Assembly: GCF_013256625.1 (NCBI RefSeq)
Contig: NZ_CP053908.1
Coordinates: 1,054,001 to 1,118,000 of the forward strand
DNA length: 64,000 bases
Direction of reading: 5' to 3'
Source: Hymenobacter sp. BRD128
Lineage (GTDB): Bacteria; Bacteroidota; Bacteroidia; Cytophagales; Hymenobacteraceae
Part shown: piece by piece, positions 26,190 through 38,202 of the stretch
How the letters are laid out: each line of letters begins with the position of its first letter
Position numbering within the stretch: position 1 is the stretch's first letter
Position numbers and translations under genes: made by a program
Notes under the pieces: generated by a model
What the model was told of the DNA's origin: nothing
What the model saw: only the letters and a program-made list of their open reading frames with translations
The model's database searches: none

Positions 26190-29100
26190 CTACATATTGC
26201 GCCGGTACTGCCCGCCGACCTCGAACAGCGCATTCGTAATCTGCCCTAGGGAGCAGGTTTTCACCGTTTCCATTAGCTCGGCGAAGAGGTTGCCATTCTG
26301 CACGGCGATTTGCTGCAAGCGCTTCAGGGCGGCGGGGGTAGCGGCGACGTTGCGGGCGTGCAGGGCTTCGAGCATCGTAATCTGGTACTGCTTTTCCTCC
26401 TCCGTGGCGCGGATGACTTCGGCCGGGATGACCGTGGGCGAGCCCTTGGACGAGAGGAAGGTATTGACGCCGATAATCGGGTATTCGCCGGTGTGTTTCA
26501 GCATCTCGTAGTGCAGGCTTTCCTCCTGGATTTTGCCGCGCTGGTACATGGTTTCCATGGCGCCGAGCACGCCGCCGCGCTCCGTGATGCGGTCAAATTC
26601 GAGCAGCACCGCTTCCTCGACCAGGTCGGTCAGCTCCTCGATGATGAAGGAGCCTTGCAGCGGATTTTCGTTTTTGGCTAGCCCCAGCTCGCGGTTGATG
26701 ATGAGCTGAATGGCCATAGCGCGGCGCACGCTCTCCTCGGTGGGGGTCGTGATGGCCTCGTCGTAGGCGTTGGTATGCAACGAGTTGCAGTTGTCGTAGA
26801 TGGCGTAGAGCGCCTGCAACGTGGTGCGGATGTCGTTGAAGTCGATTTCCTGGGCGTGCAGCGAGCGGCCCGAGGTCTGGATGTGGTACTTCAGCATCTG
26901 GCTGCGGGCGTTGGCGCCGTACTTCAGCTTCATGGCCTTGGCCCAGATGCGGCGCGCCACCCGCCCAATCACGGCGTACTCGGGGTCGATGCCGTTGGAG
27001 AAGAAGAACGAGAGGTTGGGCGCGAAGTCATTGACGTTCATGCCCCGGCTCACGTAGTATTCCACGAAAGTGAAGCCATTGGAGAGCGTGAGTGCCAGCT
27101 GCGTAATCGGGTTGGCCCCCGCCTCGGCAATGTGGTAGCCCGAGATGCTGACCGAGTAGAAGTTACGCACCTTCTCGGTGATGAAATACTCCTGCACGTC
27201 GCCCATCAGGCGCAGCGCAAACTCGGTGCTGAAAATGCAGGTGTTCTGGGCCTGGTCTTCCTTCAGAATGTCGGCCTGCACGGTGCCGCGCACCTGGGTC
27301 AGGGTCGTGGCCTTGATTTGCTGGTACACGTCGGCGGGCAGCACGTCTTCGCCGGTCACGCCGAGCAGCAGCAGCCCCAGGCCGTTGTTGCCCTCGGGCA
27401 GCTCGCCCTGGTAGCGGGGGCGGGGCTGCTGCTTGGCAGCAAAAATCTGGTCGATTTTGGCATCAACCTCGGCTTCGAGGCCGTTTTGGTGGATGTACTT
27501 CTCGCAGTTCTGGTCGATGGCCGCGTTCATGAAAAACGCCGCTAGGGTCGCCGCCGGGCCATTAATGGTCATGCTCACCGAGGTGGCCGGGTGCGAGAGG
27601 TCGAAGCCTGAGTAGAGCTTCTTGGCATCGTCGAGGCAGGCGATGCTGACGCCCGCGTTGCCGATTTTGCCGTAGATGTCGGGCCGGTGGTCGGGGTCTT
27701 CGCCGTAGAGCGTCACCGAGTCGAAAGCCGTGCTCAAACGCTTGGCGGGCAGGCCTTTGCTCACGTAGTGGAAGCGCCGGTTGGTGCGCTCCGGCCCGCC
27801 CTCGCCCGCAAACATGCGGGTCGGGTCTTCGCCCTCGCGCTTGAACGGAAACACGCCCGCCGTGTAGGGAAACTCGCCGGGGAAATTCTCCTGCATGGCC
27901 CAGCGCAGGCGGTCGCCCCAGCCTAGGTAGCGCGGCACGGCCACTTTCGGTATCTCATTGCCGGAGAGCGACGTAGTGTGCGTCTGCACCCGGATTTCCT
28001 TGTCGCGCACCTTGTACACGTACTCGGGGTTGCGGTAGTTTTGCAGGGTAGCCTCCCAGTTTTCCAGAATGGCCTGGGCGTCGGCGTCGAGGCGGCGCAG
28101 GGCCTTGTCCTTCTCCTTGGCAAACTCGCCCACCATGCTGTCCGACGACTTTTTCTCGTCGCGGTAGTACACTTCTAGCTTGGCAAACGCACCGGCCACT
28201 TCGGCCATGCTCACCTGCTCGGCCACGCGCTTGTCGTAGGCGCGGTTGCTCTCCGCGATTTCGGAGAGGTAGCGCGTGCGGTTAGGCGGAATGATGTAGA
28301 CCTTTTCCGACTGCTCGGCGCTGGTTTCGAGGTGCGAGGCGAACTGCGCGCCCGTCTTTTCCTCCAGCGTAGTGAGGATGGCCCGGTAGAGCCGGTTCAT
28401 GCCGGGGTCGTTGAACTGCGAGGCGATGGTGCCAAACACTGGCATTTCATCGAGCGGCGAATCCCAGCGTTGGTGGTTGCGCTGGTACTGCTTGCGCACG
28501 TCGCGCAGGGCGTCGAGGCCGCCGCGCTTGTCGAACTTGTTGAGCGCGATGACATCGGCAAAGTCCAGCATGTCAATCTTTTCGAGCTGCGTGGCCGCGC
28601 CGTACTCGGGCGTCATCACGTAGAGGCTCACGTCGGAGTGCTCGATGATTTCAGTGTCGGACTGGCCGATGCCGCTGGTTTCCAGAATAATCAGGTCGAA
28701 GTCGGCAGCCTTCACCACATCCACCGCGTCCTGCACGTAGCGGCTGAGCGCGAGGTTGCTCTGGCGGGTGGCCAGCGAGCGCATGTACACCCTAGGCGAG
28801 TTGATGGCGTTCATCCGGATGCGGTCGCCGAGCAGCGCACCGCCGGTTTTGCGCTTGCTGGGGTCCACCGAAATGATGGCCAGGGTCTTCTCCGGGAAGT
28901 CGAGCAAAAAGCGCCGCACCAACTCATCGACCAGCGACGACTTGCCCGCGCCGCCCGTGCCGGTGATGCCCAGGATGGGGGCACCCGGCGTTCTGCCGGG
29001 CGTCAGCAGCTGCGAACTGTCGCTTTCCTGCTGCTGAAACTCCGCCACCAATTGGCCTTTCACGCGCTCAAACTCCTCGGGGAAGTTCTCGGCCGCCGAA

Positions 29101-29615
29101 ATCAAGCGGCCGATGCTGCGGGCATCCTTCTCCTTTATATGGCTAACTTCGCCGTTCAGCTTCTGGCCCGTCGGGAAATCGCTTTTTTCCAACAAGTCGT
29201 TAATCATGCCTTGCAGGCCCAACGAGCGGCCGTCATCGGGCGAGTAGAGGCGGGTGATGCCGTAGCCTTGCAGCTCCGCGATTTCGGAGGGTAGAATCAC
29301 GCCGCCGCCGCCACCGAAGATTTTGATGTGGCCTGCGCCGCGCTCCTTCAGCAGGTCAAACATGTACTTGAAGTACTCGTTGTGCCCGCCCTGGTAGCTG
29401 GTAATGGCAATGGCCTGGGCATCTTCCTGAATAGCGCAGTCCACGATTTCCTGCACCGAGCGGTTGTGCCCCAGGTGAATAACCTCGGCGCCGCTGCTCT
29501 GAATGATGCGGCGCATGATATTGATGGCCGCGTCGTGCCCATCAAACAGCGCGGCGGCCGTGACAATGCGAACGTGGTTTTTTGGCTTGTAGGGGGCAAC
29601 TGGGGCGGGATGCAT
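26190..29615 (-). CDS. icmF: fused isobutyryl-CoA mutase (IcmF type)
   Basis: A 1141-residue B12 enzyme joining three parts. Residues 12-150 bind adenosylcobalamin ([15 protein letters not shown], with D25 and His27, and [10 protein letters not shown]). About 210-430 is a MeaB-like chaperone GTPase ([37 protein letters not shown]). About 560-1120 is the mutase barrel ([32 protein letters not shown]). IcmF rearranges isobutyryl-CoA and n-butyryl-CoA, and some forms act on isovaleryl-CoA. It links branched-chain amino acid breakdown to central metabolism, as does the acyl-CoA dehydrogenase at 49298. Confidence 0.95.
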   Translation of the reverse strand: MHPAPVAPYKPKNHVRIVTAAALFDGHDAAINIMRRIIQSSGAEVIHLGHNRSVQEIVDCAIQEDAQAIAITSYQGGHNEYFKYMFDLLKERGAGHIKIFGGGGGVILPSEIAELQGYGITRLYSPDDGRSLGLQGMINDLLEKSDFPTGQKLNGEVSHIKEKDARSIGRLISAAENFPEEFERVKGQLVAEFQQQESDSSQLLTPGRTPGAPILGITGTGGAGKSSLVDELVRRFLLDFPEKTLAIISVDPSKRKTGGALLGDRIRMNAINSPRVYMRSLATRQSNLALSRYVQDAVDVVKAADFDLIILETSGIGQSDTEIIEHSDVSLYVMTPEYGAATQLEKIDMLDFADVIALNKFDKRGGLDALRDVRKQYQRNHQRWDSPLDEMPVFGTIASQFNDPGMNRLYRAILTTLEEKTGAQFASHLETSAEQSEKVYIIPPNRTRYLSEIAESNRAYDKRVAEQVSMAEVAGAFAKLEVYYRDEKKSSDSMVGEFAKEKDKALRRLDADAQAILENWEATLQNYRNPEYVYKVRDKEIRVQTHTTSLSGNEIPKVAVPRYLGWGDRLRWAMQENFPGEFPYTAGVFPFKREGEDPTRMFAGEGGPERTNRRFHYVSKGLPAKRLSTAFDSVTLYGEDPDHRPDIYGKIGNAGVSIACLDDAKKLYSGFDLSHPATSVSMTINGPAATLAAFFMNAAIDQNCEKYIHQNGLEAEVDAKIDQIFAAKQQPRPRYQGELPEGNNGLGLLLLGVTGEDVLPADVYQQIKATTLTQVRGTVQADILKEDQAQNTCIFSTEFALRLMGDVQEYFITEKVRNFYSVSISGYHIAEAGANPITQLALTLSNGFTFVEYYVSRGMNVNDFAPNLSFFFSNGIDPEYAVIGRVARRIWAKAMKLKYGANARSQMLKYHIQTSGRSLHAQEIDFNDIRTTLQALYAIYDNCNSLHTNAYDEAITTPTEESVRRAMAIQLIINRELGLAKNENPLQGSFIIEELTDLVEEAVLLEFDRITERGGVLGAMETMYQRGKIQEESLHYEMLKHTGEYPIIGVNTFLSSKGSPTVIPAEVIRATEEEKQYQITMLEALHARNVAATPAALKRLQQIAVQNGNLFAELMETVKTCSLGQITNALFEVGGQYRRNM

Positions 29616-29690
29616 GGGGGAGGGGTGTAGAGCGGAGCGGCACTCCGCTTCCGGCGGAGGCTAGCGGGAAGCGCAGAGTTTTTAACTACC

Positions 29691-29698
29691 CAAAGGTA
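29691..29698 (-). promoter_or_regulatory. -7 box (TACCTTTG) of icmF
   Basis: On the minus strand this reads TACCTTTG, 75 bases before the icmF ATG and directly after the T run of the upstream terminator. Confidence 0.45.
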
Positions 29699-29700
29699 CG

Positions 29701-29728
29701 AAAAAGCCCCGGCGGGGTCGGCCGGGGC
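29701..29728 (-). terminator. terminator upstream of icmF
   Basis: On the minus strand GCCCCGGC and GCCGGGGC form a stem followed by TTTTT. It would end transcription from the Uma2 region before the icmF promoter. Confidence 0.7.
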
Positions 29729-29751
29729 GCTAGCGCAGTATATTACAAGAG

Positions 29752-30033
29752 TTACAATGTTTCAGGATAAGTATCGTCAGGGCCTGTAAGGAAATATCTG
29801 CCTCCTGTAGTGTTAAAATCATTTATCAAAATTTCTAGTGCTTAGAAAGGAATGTCAATGGCCTCAAAAGTTGCGAAGCTGATTTTTTGTGCATCGTCAT
29901 GTCGAAATAATTCAACCAGTAAAATTTGCTTTTCATCAATGTACTCATGTAGTTCCCATCCCAAACCGTCTCGAGTCGATACGTCACTAGCAACAGTAGT
30001 GTAAAATCTTCTTTTTTCTACAGTAAAAAGCAT
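29752..30033 (-). pseudogene. small unknown gene interrupted by an in-frame TAA
   Basis: Reading from ATG 30033 gives 63 codons (MLFTVEKRRFYTTVASDV ... FEAIDIPF) ending at TAA 29842-29844. The same frame stays open for 29 more codons after the stop and reads like protein: ALEILINDFNTTGG, RYFLTGPDDTYPETL, then TAA at 29752. The join IDIPF-stop-ALEILINDF would be natural with one changed base (for example GAA). The full product would be 93 residues with no known domain. The DNA is A/T-rich compared with its flanks. Alternatively the 63-residue form is the real gene. Confidence 0.55.
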
Positions 30034-30062
30034 TCGCCGTAAGTATTATTGGTTAGGTATTT

Positions 30063-30665
30063 CTACCGCAGCTTCCGCAAATCTACCCGCAGCCCCGGCA
30101 GCACGTCCTCGCCCGAGAGCTCGCGCTCAAAGCCTTCCAGCATTTCGTAGCCTTCCTGCCCGGCACGGAAAATATACGTTTTCTCATCATCACACGAGAG
30201 CAGCCAGCCTAGCCGGGTGCCATTCTGGCGATATTCTTCCAGCTTGGCTAGCAGCACCTTTAGCGAGTCGGTTTTAGAGCGTAGCTCTACTACGAACTCG
30301 GGGCACACGGCCGCAAATTTTTCCTGCTGCACGGGCGTCAGGGCCTGCCAGCGGCTGGCCGAAACCCACGAGGCGTCGGGCGAGCGCACGGCCCCGTTAG
30401 GTAGCGTGAAACCGGCGTTGGAGTCGAATATTTCGCCCACTTCTTGATGTTCTTCCCACCAGGCATAGAGTTGACCAAGAAGGCGGGCGTTGCGCTTGCC
30501 CGTAAGGGTGTAGGTAGGGGCCATAAGCAGAATATCGTGCGCCGCGTTGCGCTCGATGCGCCACTTGCGGTTCGACTGGCAGAAGTTGAAAAACTCGTCG
30601 TCGCTCATGCGGCCCAGGTAGGGGTCGCTGAGCACCAGTGGCTCATCAGCAAAAAGCGGATTCAT
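30063..30665 (-). CDS. Uma2-family (DUF820) endonuclease-like protein
   Basis: A 200-residue protein of the Uma2 family, which has a PD-(D/E)XK nuclease fold. SPDASWVSASRW near 100-112 supplies the Asp, and CPEFVVELRSKTDSLKVLLAKLEEYRQNG gives the E-x-(R/K) catalytic strand and following helix. The family is common in cyanobacteria and Bacteroidota; its biological role is poorly known. ATG 30665 is used; four upstream codons from a TTG are possible. The interrupted small gene follows on the same strand, 29 bases on. Confidence 0.87.
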   Translation of the reverse strand: MNPLFADEPLVLSDPYLGRMSDDEFFNFCQSNRKWRIERNAAHDILLMAPTYTLTGKRNARLLGQLYAWWEEHQEVGEIFDSNAGFTLPNGAVRSPDASWVSASRWQALTPVQQEKFAAVCPEFVVELRSKTDSLKVLLAKLEEYRQNGTRLGWLLSCDDEKTYIFRAGQEGYEMLEGFERELSGEDVLPGLRVDLRKLR

Positions 30666-30788
30666 AGGATAGGTCAATGGTAGTAAGGTAGCAAGTTACA
30701 GTAGCGGGCTTGGCAAAACGGAAAGCGCCGCTAGCCCAGAAAAGGAGGCCAACGGCGCTTTGCAAGTCAATTAAGCTGTAGCGGGACC

Positions 30789-31196
30789 CTAGCGGTGGGG
30801 CAACCCAGCCACGCCGGCTTCAGCCACGGTGTGGTCGTCTTCTACGGTGCTGCCCGATACGCCGATGGCGCCCATCACCTGGCCGCCGTCGCCCATGAGC
30901 GGAATGCCGCCGGGGAAGGTAATGAGGCCGCCATTAGATACCTCAATATTGAAGAGCGGGCCGCCGGGCTGCGACAGCTTGCCGAGTTCGCCGGTGGGCA
31001 TATCGAAGAAGCGGGCCGTTTTGGCTTTCTTAATGGAAATGTCGAGCGAGCCCAGCCAGGCATCGTCCATGCGGATGAAGGCGACCAGGTTGGCGCCGGC
31101 GTCTACCACGGCGATATTCATTTTGACGCCCATAGCCACGGCTTTTTCGTGCGCGGCCTGCAACACGCCTTGCGCTTGTTTGAGGGTAAGACCCAT
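30789..31196 (-). CDS. GlcG/HbpS-like (DUF336) protein
   Basis: A 135-residue protein of the GlcG/HbpS family: LTLKQAQGVLQAAHEKAVAM, then NIAVVDAGANLVAFIRMDDA, PTGELGKLSQPGGPLFNIE, and GIPLMGDGGQVMGAIGVSGS. Members bind haem or act near glycolate use; some sense redox state. No signal peptide is visible. ATG 31196 is chosen as it begins the first conserved helix. The neighbours do not suggest a pathway. Confidence 0.88.
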   Translation of the reverse strand: MGLTLKQAQGVLQAAHEKAVAMGVKMNIAVVDAGANLVAFIRMDDAWLGSLDISIKKAKTARFFDMPTGELGKLSQPGGPLFNIEVSNGGLITFPGGIPLMGDGGQVMGAIGVSGSTVEDDHTVAEAGVAGLPHR

Positions 31197-31580
31197 AAAA
31201 TTGGATGTGAGCTGGAAAGGTGAGTGCCAAACAACCTGTTCCCAGCCTGTGGCTAGGACAGTACGCAAGCGCGGGGCGGTAGTTGGCTTGGTGCCGGCCT
31301 AAGCACCTGGCTAGAATGCTAGGGGTGGAGTCGCGGCTTCTGCGCCAAAGCTATCGGTTCGACTTCGGCCCAAAAAGCGCTATTGCATGGGCTAGTGCAT
31401 AACAGATTTTGGAGGTGGAAACAGCAGCTCGAACCGGCCACATGCGACCCTGATAAATGGTGGAGGCAGCGGAAGTAAAATGGGCTTCAGGTGGAAAAGG
31501 AATGCGGGTGAACTTCCTCCCAGAAATACGCCTTGCCAGTAATTGGCCGTATCTTCGTGCTGCGATAAAACCGCCCTCCG
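31197..31580. other. 384-base intergenic region upstream of lepA
   Basis: This is the shared upstream space of two divergent genes. Near 31550 there is TATCTTCG, one base off the -7 consensus, 23 bases before the lepA start. I see no convincing gene, RNA or repeat in the rest. Confidence 0.4.
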
Positions 31581-33367
<1,787 letters not shown>

Positions 33368-33371
33368 TGAT

Positions 33372-33408
33372 AAAAAGGCCGGCTTCTGTGAAGGAGCCGG
33401 CCTTTTTT
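33372..33408 (+). terminator. intrinsic terminator after lepA
   Basis: AAAAAGGCCGGCT pairs with AGCCGGCCTTTTTT. It can also stop minus-strand transcription from the DUF805 gene that converges on it. Confidence 0.85.
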
Positions 33409-33427
33409 GGCGGATAAACTGATACTA

Positions 33428-33748
33428 CTAGGGCTTAGGGTTAAGGCCATAAACATTGGGGCCTTTAGTACCTGCGAAACAGGCCAGAATCAGGTTGTAA
33501 AGCGGAATCAGGAAATAAATACCGTATTTACCTACGTCGTGCATTCGTCTCATCCCAACGGCCAGGCCCGGCAAGAGCGTGGCTACTGCGTAGGTTATCA
33601 CAATGAAATTGGGATGCATTCGAGCTTCGACAGTAGCCAAAATAACTGACACGGTATAATTGAAAAGTAAGAAATTCCAGTACTCAGCCCGGCTAGCTCG
33701 CCCCTCGACACTTGCATATTTTCTTAAAACTGTAAAATAGTGCTTCAT
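33428..33748 (-). CDS. DUF805 family membrane protein
   Basis: 106 residues with three to four hydrophobic segments. The family pattern is visible: YASVEGRASRAEYWNFLLFN near residues 11-30, then LLPGLAVGMRRMHDVGKYG and GTKGPNVYGLNP at the end. DUF805 proteins are small inner-membrane proteins with no fixed function. The gene is A/T-richer than its neighbours, and it is divergent from the MscS-type gene. Confidence 0.88.
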   Translation of the reverse strand: MKHYFTVLRKYASVEGRASRAEYWNFLLFNYTVSVILATVEARMHPNFIVITYAVATLLPGLAVGMRRMHDVGKYGIYFLIPLYNLILACFAGTKGPNVYGLNPKP

Positions 33749-33808
33749 AGAAAATAAAAAGGCGGCTAATACTAGTGGCCAAGATACTATACCACCTGAA
33801 ATTCCTGA

Positions 33809-36190
33809 ATGCGTTTAGCAGTTTTTACTTTGCGTGGTTGGCTGGTGCTATTATGCTTACCACTAAGCCTGCTGGAAGTGGCAGCAGGGCAAGCGCCGCC
33901 TAAAGCCACTGCCCAAGCCAAAGCCCGGCCGGCCGCGCCCCTGCTGCCCGACTCACTGGCGCGCCGCATCGAAAAAGCTTATTTCACTCTGAGCCGCATC
34001 AACGGGGCGGCCCGCCGCGGGGCCGACATGCAGGACCTGAGTGACGACCTGCCGCAGATAGAGGAAAACCTCGAAACTATTAGCCAGAACCTCGACCAGT
34101 ACGGCAACGTGGTGGACGTGAAGCAGCTCCAGATGTACCGCGTGCTGCTGGCCGATATGCAGGAGCAGCTCGGCGCCTGGCGCACCGACCTGGCCATTAG
34201 CAGCCAGCAGCTCGCCACCACTCAGGCGCGGCTCGATACGCTCACCACCCAGCTAGCCCCCACCACGGCCCAGCCCGCCGCTACCCCGGCCATCGCCCGG
34301 GCGCTGGCCCGCCTGCGCACCAAGCAAGACCGGGCCACCCAGCTACTGGCTAGCCGCCGCCACACCGTGACGGGCTTCCAGACGCGGGTGTCGGAGAGCT
34401 ATATCCTGGGCCTGGAACTGCAAGACGTGGTGCGCGAGCAGATGGGCCGCTTCAACCGCCGCAATAGCCAGGCCGAGCTGCCGCCGCTGTGGCAGCCCGG
34501 TCGCATCGTGGCCGATGACCAAACGAGTGCCCTGGTGCGCCAGTCGTATGCCGCCCAGCGCTCGCTGGTGGGCTACTACTTTACCGAGCACTGGGACTAC
34601 TGGGTGTGGATGGTGGTGGTAGCCGGTGGCTTCTTCGGCTGGGTGTTTCGCAATTTTCGCTTTCTGCGCCGGGCGGCGGCCGAGAGTGGCAGCGGTACCG
34701 TGCCCGCCGCCACGCTGGTGCTCACCGACCACCGGCTGCACTACCTGCGGCCGGTACCGGTGGCTGCCGCGCTGCTGGTTGTCTTCAGCCTGGCCCCCTT
34801 CCTCGACCTCCAGCCCCCCGCTACTTATACCGACTTGTTGCAGGTGCTACTGCTGCTCACGCTCACGGCCCTGGGCTGGCGCAGCTGGCCACGGCCGCTG
34901 TTCTGGTACTGGCTAGCCATTGTGGGGGCCTTCTTCGTGCTCAACTTCACCTATGCCCAGCGAGCGCCGGGGCTCGGCGCGCGCTGGGCCATGCTGCTGC
35001 TCAATGCGGGCGCGGTGGCGCTGGGCTACCGCTTCGGGCAGTACCTGCGGGCGCACCGGGTGCTAGCGGGCTTTGTGAAGCCGGTGGCGCTGCTCTTCGT
35101 GGGCCTGAACGGGCTGGCCCTGCTGGCTAACGCTTACGGGCGCGTGAGCCTGGCCAAGATGTTCACCACCACGGCCATCTTCGGCCTCACCCAGGTGGTG
35201 GCGCTGTCGGCCTTCGTGCGCATCGTCACGGAGGCGTTTTATTTGCAAGTGCAGCGCAGCCGGCAGGCGGGCGGCCTCAATGGTCGGCTAGGCTTCGGCA
35301 AGATGGAAAGCGGCCTGCGCAAGAGCCTCACCGCCGTAGTGAGTGTGCTCTGGCTGATGCTGTTCACCACCAACCTCAACCTCTATAATCTCTTTTACCG
35401 CGTCATTGGCAGCGCGCTCACGGCGCCGCACAAGCTGGGCAGCACCGTTTTCACGCTGGGCAGCGTGCTGCTGTTCGTGGGTATTATCTTCCTTACTATC
35501 CAGCTCCAGAAGTACGTGGGCTACTTCTTTGGTGAAACCGACGACGAGTTTAGCGTCGATACCGACCGCAAGGGCTCCTGGATGGTGGCCATCCGCCTAG
35601 CCATTCTGGCGGTGGGCATCTTTCTGGCTACGCTGGCTTCGGGCCTGCCGGTCGATAAAATTGCCATTGTGCTCGGCGCCCTGGGCGTGGGTATCGGCCT
35701 GGGCTTACAGAATATTATCAACAACCTCGTATCGGGCGTTATTCTCATCTTCGAGCGGCCGTTTCAGGTGGGCGACTACATCGAAGTGAAGGGCCAGACC
35801 GGCCGCGTGAAAGACATCGGTATCCGGGCCAGTAAGCTCATCTCGCAGGCCGGCTCCGAAATTATCTTGCCCAATGGCGACCTGCTCTCGAACCACGTCA
35901 TTAACTGGACGCTCAGCAACAACCACATCCGCACCGAGCTGGCTCTCAACCTGGCCCCCGACATCGACCTCGACGAAGCCCGCCGCCTCATTAGCGAGGA
36001 AATCCTCAACAACCCCAATACGCTCCACAAAATCGCCCCTGAAATACTGCTCAACAACGTCGCCACCACCGGCTACGACCTCAAAGCGTTGTTTTGGATA
36101 AATAACATTCGCCAGGAAGAAGCCCTCAAGAGCGAGCTGCTGGCCGGCATCTACCACCGCCTCACCCAGGCCGGCATTGCCATGCGCTAG
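33809..36190 (+). CDS. mechanosensitive channel of the MscS family (long form)
   Basis: 793 residues. A signal sequence and a periplasmic coiled-coil region (about 50-210, [18 protein letters not shown]) are followed by about nine or ten membrane helices. The MscS core begins near 610: [20 protein letters not shown] (pore helix), then [23 protein letters not shown] and the beta domain with [19 protein letters not shown]. It releases solutes on osmotic down-shock through the inner membrane. It resembles the larger MscK/YbdG-like members more than small MscS. Confidence 0.92.
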   Translation: MRLAVFTLRGWLVLLCLPLSLLEVAAGQAPPKATAQAKARPAAPLLPDSLARRIEKAYFTLSRINGAARRGADMQDLSDDLPQIEENLETISQNLDQYGNVVDVKQLQMYRVLLADMQEQLGAWRTDLAISSQQLATTQARLDTLTTQLAPTTAQPAATPAIARALARLRTKQDRATQLLASRRHTVTGFQTRVSESYILGLELQDVVREQMGRFNRRNSQAELPPLWQPGRIVADDQTSALVRQSYAAQRSLVGYYFTEHWDYWVWMVVVAGGFFGWVFRNFRFLRRAAAESGSGTVPAATLVLTDHRLHYLRPVPVAAALLVVFSLAPFLDLQPPATYTDLLQVLLLLTLTALGWRSWPRPLFWYWLAIVGAFFVLNFTYAQRAPGLGARWAMLLLNAGAVALGYRFGQYLRAHRVLAGFVKPVALLFVGLNGLALLANAYGRVSLAKMFTTTAIFGLTQVVALSAFVRIVTEAFYLQVQRSRQAGGLNGRLGFGKMESGLRKSLTAVVSVLWLMLFTTNLNLYNLFYRVIGSALTAPHKLGSTVFTLGSVLLFVGIIFLTIQLQKYVGYFFGETDDEFSVDTDRKGSWMVAIRLAILAVGIFLATLASGLPVDKIAIVLGALGVGIGLGLQNIINNLVSGVILIFERPFQVGDYIEVKGQTGRVKDIGIRASKLISQAGSEIILPNGDLLSNHVINWTLSNNHIRTELALNLAPDIDLDEARRLISEEILNNPNTLHKIAPEILLNNVATTGYDLKALFWINNIRQEEALKSELLAGIYHRLTQAGIAMR

Positions 36191-36191
36191 G

Positions 36192-36272
36192 TGGTAGCGC
36201 GAACTTTGTAGTTCGCGGCCCCGCGCCGCTGTGGTCGTTTCAAGTCGCGAATTATAAAGTTCGTGCTACTAC
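36192..36272. repeat. intergenic palindromic unit with TAGCGC end (copy 2)
   Basis: The left arm GGTAGCGCGAACTTTGTAGT faces the right arm ending AAAGTTCGTGCTAC. The loop carries the core GCGGCCCCGCGCCG, which recurs inverted at 37240 and directly at 38132. It fills the gap before folD. Confidence 0.75.
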
Positions 36273-36300
36273 CTACTCATTATTTTCTCCATATTCACTC

Positions 36301-37200
36301 ATGCCCGACACCACTCCCCACCTCATCGACGGCAAGCAAACTGCCGAGGACATCAAAGTTGAAATCGCCGCCGAGGTCGAAGCCCTGAAGGCCGCCGGCC
36401 GTAAGGTGCCGCACCTCGCCGCCATTCTGGTAGGCCACGACGGGGGCTCCGAAACCTACGTGCGCAACAAGGTGCTGGCCTGCGAGCGCGTAGGCTACGA
36501 TAGTACCCTGCTGCGCTTCGAGGATGACATTTCCGAGGCCGACCTGCTAGCCCAGGTAGCGGCCCTGAATGAAGATGATGCCATTGACGGCTTCATCGTG
36601 CAGCTGCCGTTGCCTAAGCACATTGACCCGGAGAAGGTCATCGAAGCTATCCGGCCCGAGAAGGACGTGGACGGCTTTCACCCCATGAACCTGGGCCGTA
36701 TGGTGGCCGGGCTGCCCGCGCTGCTGCCCGCCACGCCCTCCGGCATCGTGGAGCTGATGGCCCGCCAGGGCATCAAAACCAGCGGTCAACATTGCGTGGT
36801 TATCGGTCGCAGCAACATTGTGGGTACTCCAGTTAGCATCTTGCTAGCCAAGAATTTGGAAACGGCTAATTGCACCGTTACTTTATGTCATTCGCGCACC
36901 AAAAACCTGCCCGAGATTGTGCGTCAGGCCGACATCATTGTGGCCGCTATCGGCCGGCCTGAGTTCGTGACGGCCGACATGGTGAAGCCCGGTGCGGTAG
37001 TGATTGACGTGGGCACGACCCGCGTGACGGATGCCAATAAGAAGAGCGGCTTCAGCCTGAAGGGCGACGTCAACTTTGCCGAAGTGGCGCCGCTAGCCTC
37101 GCGCATCACGCCCGTGCCCGGCGGCGTAGGTCCCATGACCATCGCCATGCTGCTGCTAAACACGCTGCGCGCCGCCAAGGGCACGGTGTATCCAAAGTAG
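36301..37200 (+). CDS. folD: methylenetetrahydrofolate dehydrogenase / cyclohydrolase FolD
   Basis: A 299-residue bifunctional one-carbon enzyme that interconverts methylene-, methenyl- and formyl-tetrahydrofolate with NADP+. Signatures seen are [19 protein letters not shown] with the Tyr and Lys of the active site, [26 protein letters not shown], then the Rossmann block [17 protein letters not shown] and [15 protein letters not shown]. It is complete. A second palindromic repeat begins at its stop codon. Confidence 0.97.
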   Translation: MPDTTPHLIDGKQTAEDIKVEIAAEVEALKAAGRKVPHLAAILVGHDGGSETYVRNKVLACERVGYDSTLLRFEDDISEADLLAQVAALNEDDAIDGFIVQLPLPKHIDPEKVIEAIRPEKDVDGFHPMNLGRMVAGLPALLPATPSGIVELMARQGIKTSGQHCVVIGRSNIVGTPVSILLAKNLETANCTVTLCHSRTKNLPEIVRQADIIVAAIGRPEFVTADMVKPGAVVIDVGTTRVTDANKKSGFSLKGDVNFAEVAPLASRITPVPGGVGPMTIAMLLLNTLRAAKGTVYPK

Positions 37201-37276
37201 TAGCGCGAACTTTGTAGTTCGTAGCCCAGAACTACCCTAGCGGCGCGGGGCCGCGAACTACAAAGCTCGCGCTACT
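37198..37276. repeat. intergenic palindromic unit with TAGCGC ends (copy 3)
   Basis: TAGTAGCGCGAACTTTGTAG at the left pairs with CTACAAAGCTCGCGCTACT at the right. The core GCGGCGCGGGGCCGC is the inverse of the core in copy 2. The left arm uses the folD stop codon. Confidence 0.8.
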
Positions 37277-37288
37277 GTTTTCCTTGCG

Positions 37289-37296
37289 TAAATTTG
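37289..37296 (+). promoter_or_regulatory. -7 box (TAAATTTG) upstream of queE
   Basis: TAAATTTG matches TAnnTTTG, 66 bases before the queE ATG. The hairpin at 37321-37354 would fall in the leader. Confidence 0.42.
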
Positions 37297-37320
37297 AGTG
37301 ACCGGAGTCCCCGGTCGCGC

Positions 37321-37354
37321 CTCGGGCGTTGACGTGAGTCGCGCCCGTTTTTTT
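37321..37354 (+). terminator. terminator-like hairpin in the queE leader
   Basis: CGGGCG pairs with CGCCCG around a 13-base loop and is followed by TTTTTTT, only 8 bases before the queE start. It may end folD transcripts or act as an attenuator for queE. Confidence 0.55.
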
Positions 37355-37362
37355 GTTTGCTT

Positions 37363-38019
37363 ATGTCTACTATATCCGATTTGCTAGCCCCGCTGCCCGT
37401 TATTCAATCGTCCGAATCAGGTTCGATTCTTCCTGTAATGGAGCAGTTCTATACTATTCAGGGCGAAGGATTTAACACTGGTCGGGCGGCGTACTTTATT
37501 CGTTTGGGCGGCTGCGATGTAGGCTGCGTGTGGTGCGACGTGAAGGCGTCGTGGGATGCCGACGCGCACCCCCGCCAGGCCGTGGCCGACCTGGTGGCGG
37601 CGGCTAGCCAGCACCCCGGCCGCCACGTCGTCATCACCGGCGGCGAGCCCTTGATGCACAACTGCGGCCCGCTCACCAGCGCGTTGCAGGCCGCCGGCTT
37701 TCAAACCTGGATTGAAACCAGCGGCGCCCACCCGCTCTCGGGCAGCTGGGACTGGCTATGCGTGTCGCCCAAAAAGTTTAAGGCGCCGCTGCCCGAGGTG
37801 CTGGCCCGCGCCGATGAGCTGAAAATCATCGTCTTCAACGACAGCGACTTTAAGTGGGCCGAGGAGCACGCCGCCCTGGTGCCCAGCACCACGCGCCTCT
37901 ACCTGCAGCCCGAGTGGAGCCGCGCCGCCCGCATGACGCCCGCCCTCATCGACTACGTGAAGGCCAACCCGCGCTGGCAGGTGTCGCTGCAGACTCACAA
38001 GTACCTCGACATTCCGTAG
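37363..38019 (+). CDS. queE: 7-carboxy-7-deazaguanine synthase QueE
   Basis: A 218-residue radical SAM enzyme that makes the deazapurine ring in queuosine and preQ0 synthesis. MEQFYTIQGEGFNTGRAAYF opens the core, and the cluster motif is the compact CDVGCVWC (CxxxCxxC) near residue 50. ITGGEPLM is the SAM-binding GGE motif. No queC, queD or queF lies in the window. The start is ATG 37363; an in-frame TTG two codons upstream is unlikely. Confidence 0.95.
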   Translation: MSTISDLLAPLPVIQSSESGSILPVMEQFYTIQGEGFNTGRAAYFIRLGGCDVGCVWCDVKASWDADAHPRQAVADLVAAASQHPGRHVVITGGEPLMHNCGPLTSALQAAGFQTWIETSGAHPLSGSWDWLCVSPKKFKAPLPEVLARADELKIIVFNDSDFKWAEEHAALVPSTTRLYLQPEWSRAARMTPALIDYVKANPRWQVSLQTHKYLDIP

Positions 38020-38059
38020 GCCTAGGTGCGGTACTATGCTGGTAAAAGGTAGGAGATAC

Positions 38060-38102
38060 GGCAAAAAGCCCCGGTTTCGGCACGAAACCGGGGCTTTTTG
38101 CC
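38060..38102. terminator. strong bidirectional terminator after queE
   Basis: GGCAAAAAGCCCCGGTTTCG pairs with its inverse CGAAACCGGGGCTTTTTGCC around a GCA loop. Confidence 0.88.
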
Positions 38103-38120
38103 GTTCCAGGCTATACTTTA

Positions 38121-38151
38121 ACTGAACGGTCGCGGCCCCGCGCCGTTTAGT
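38121..38151. repeat. short palindrome with the shared GCGGCCCCGCGCCG core (copy 4, partial)
   Basis: ACTGAACGG pairs with CCGTTTAGT around the same core found in copies 2 and 3. It lacks the TAGCGC ends, so it may be a shortened unit. Confidence 0.55.
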
Positions 38152-38202
38152 ACGCTTGCCGCCCATTGCGCCTGCGGGCCGTTTTCCACCCGGCATTTTT
38201 CC

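Noticed and set aside
37300..37362. preQ1 riboswitch before queE
   Set aside because: The leader has a hairpin with a T run but not the conserved preQ1-I core or its A-rich tail.
37415..37435. Part of a tRNA T-loop (GGTTCGATTC)
   Set aside because: It lies inside the queE frame and lacks the acceptor and anticodon stems around it.
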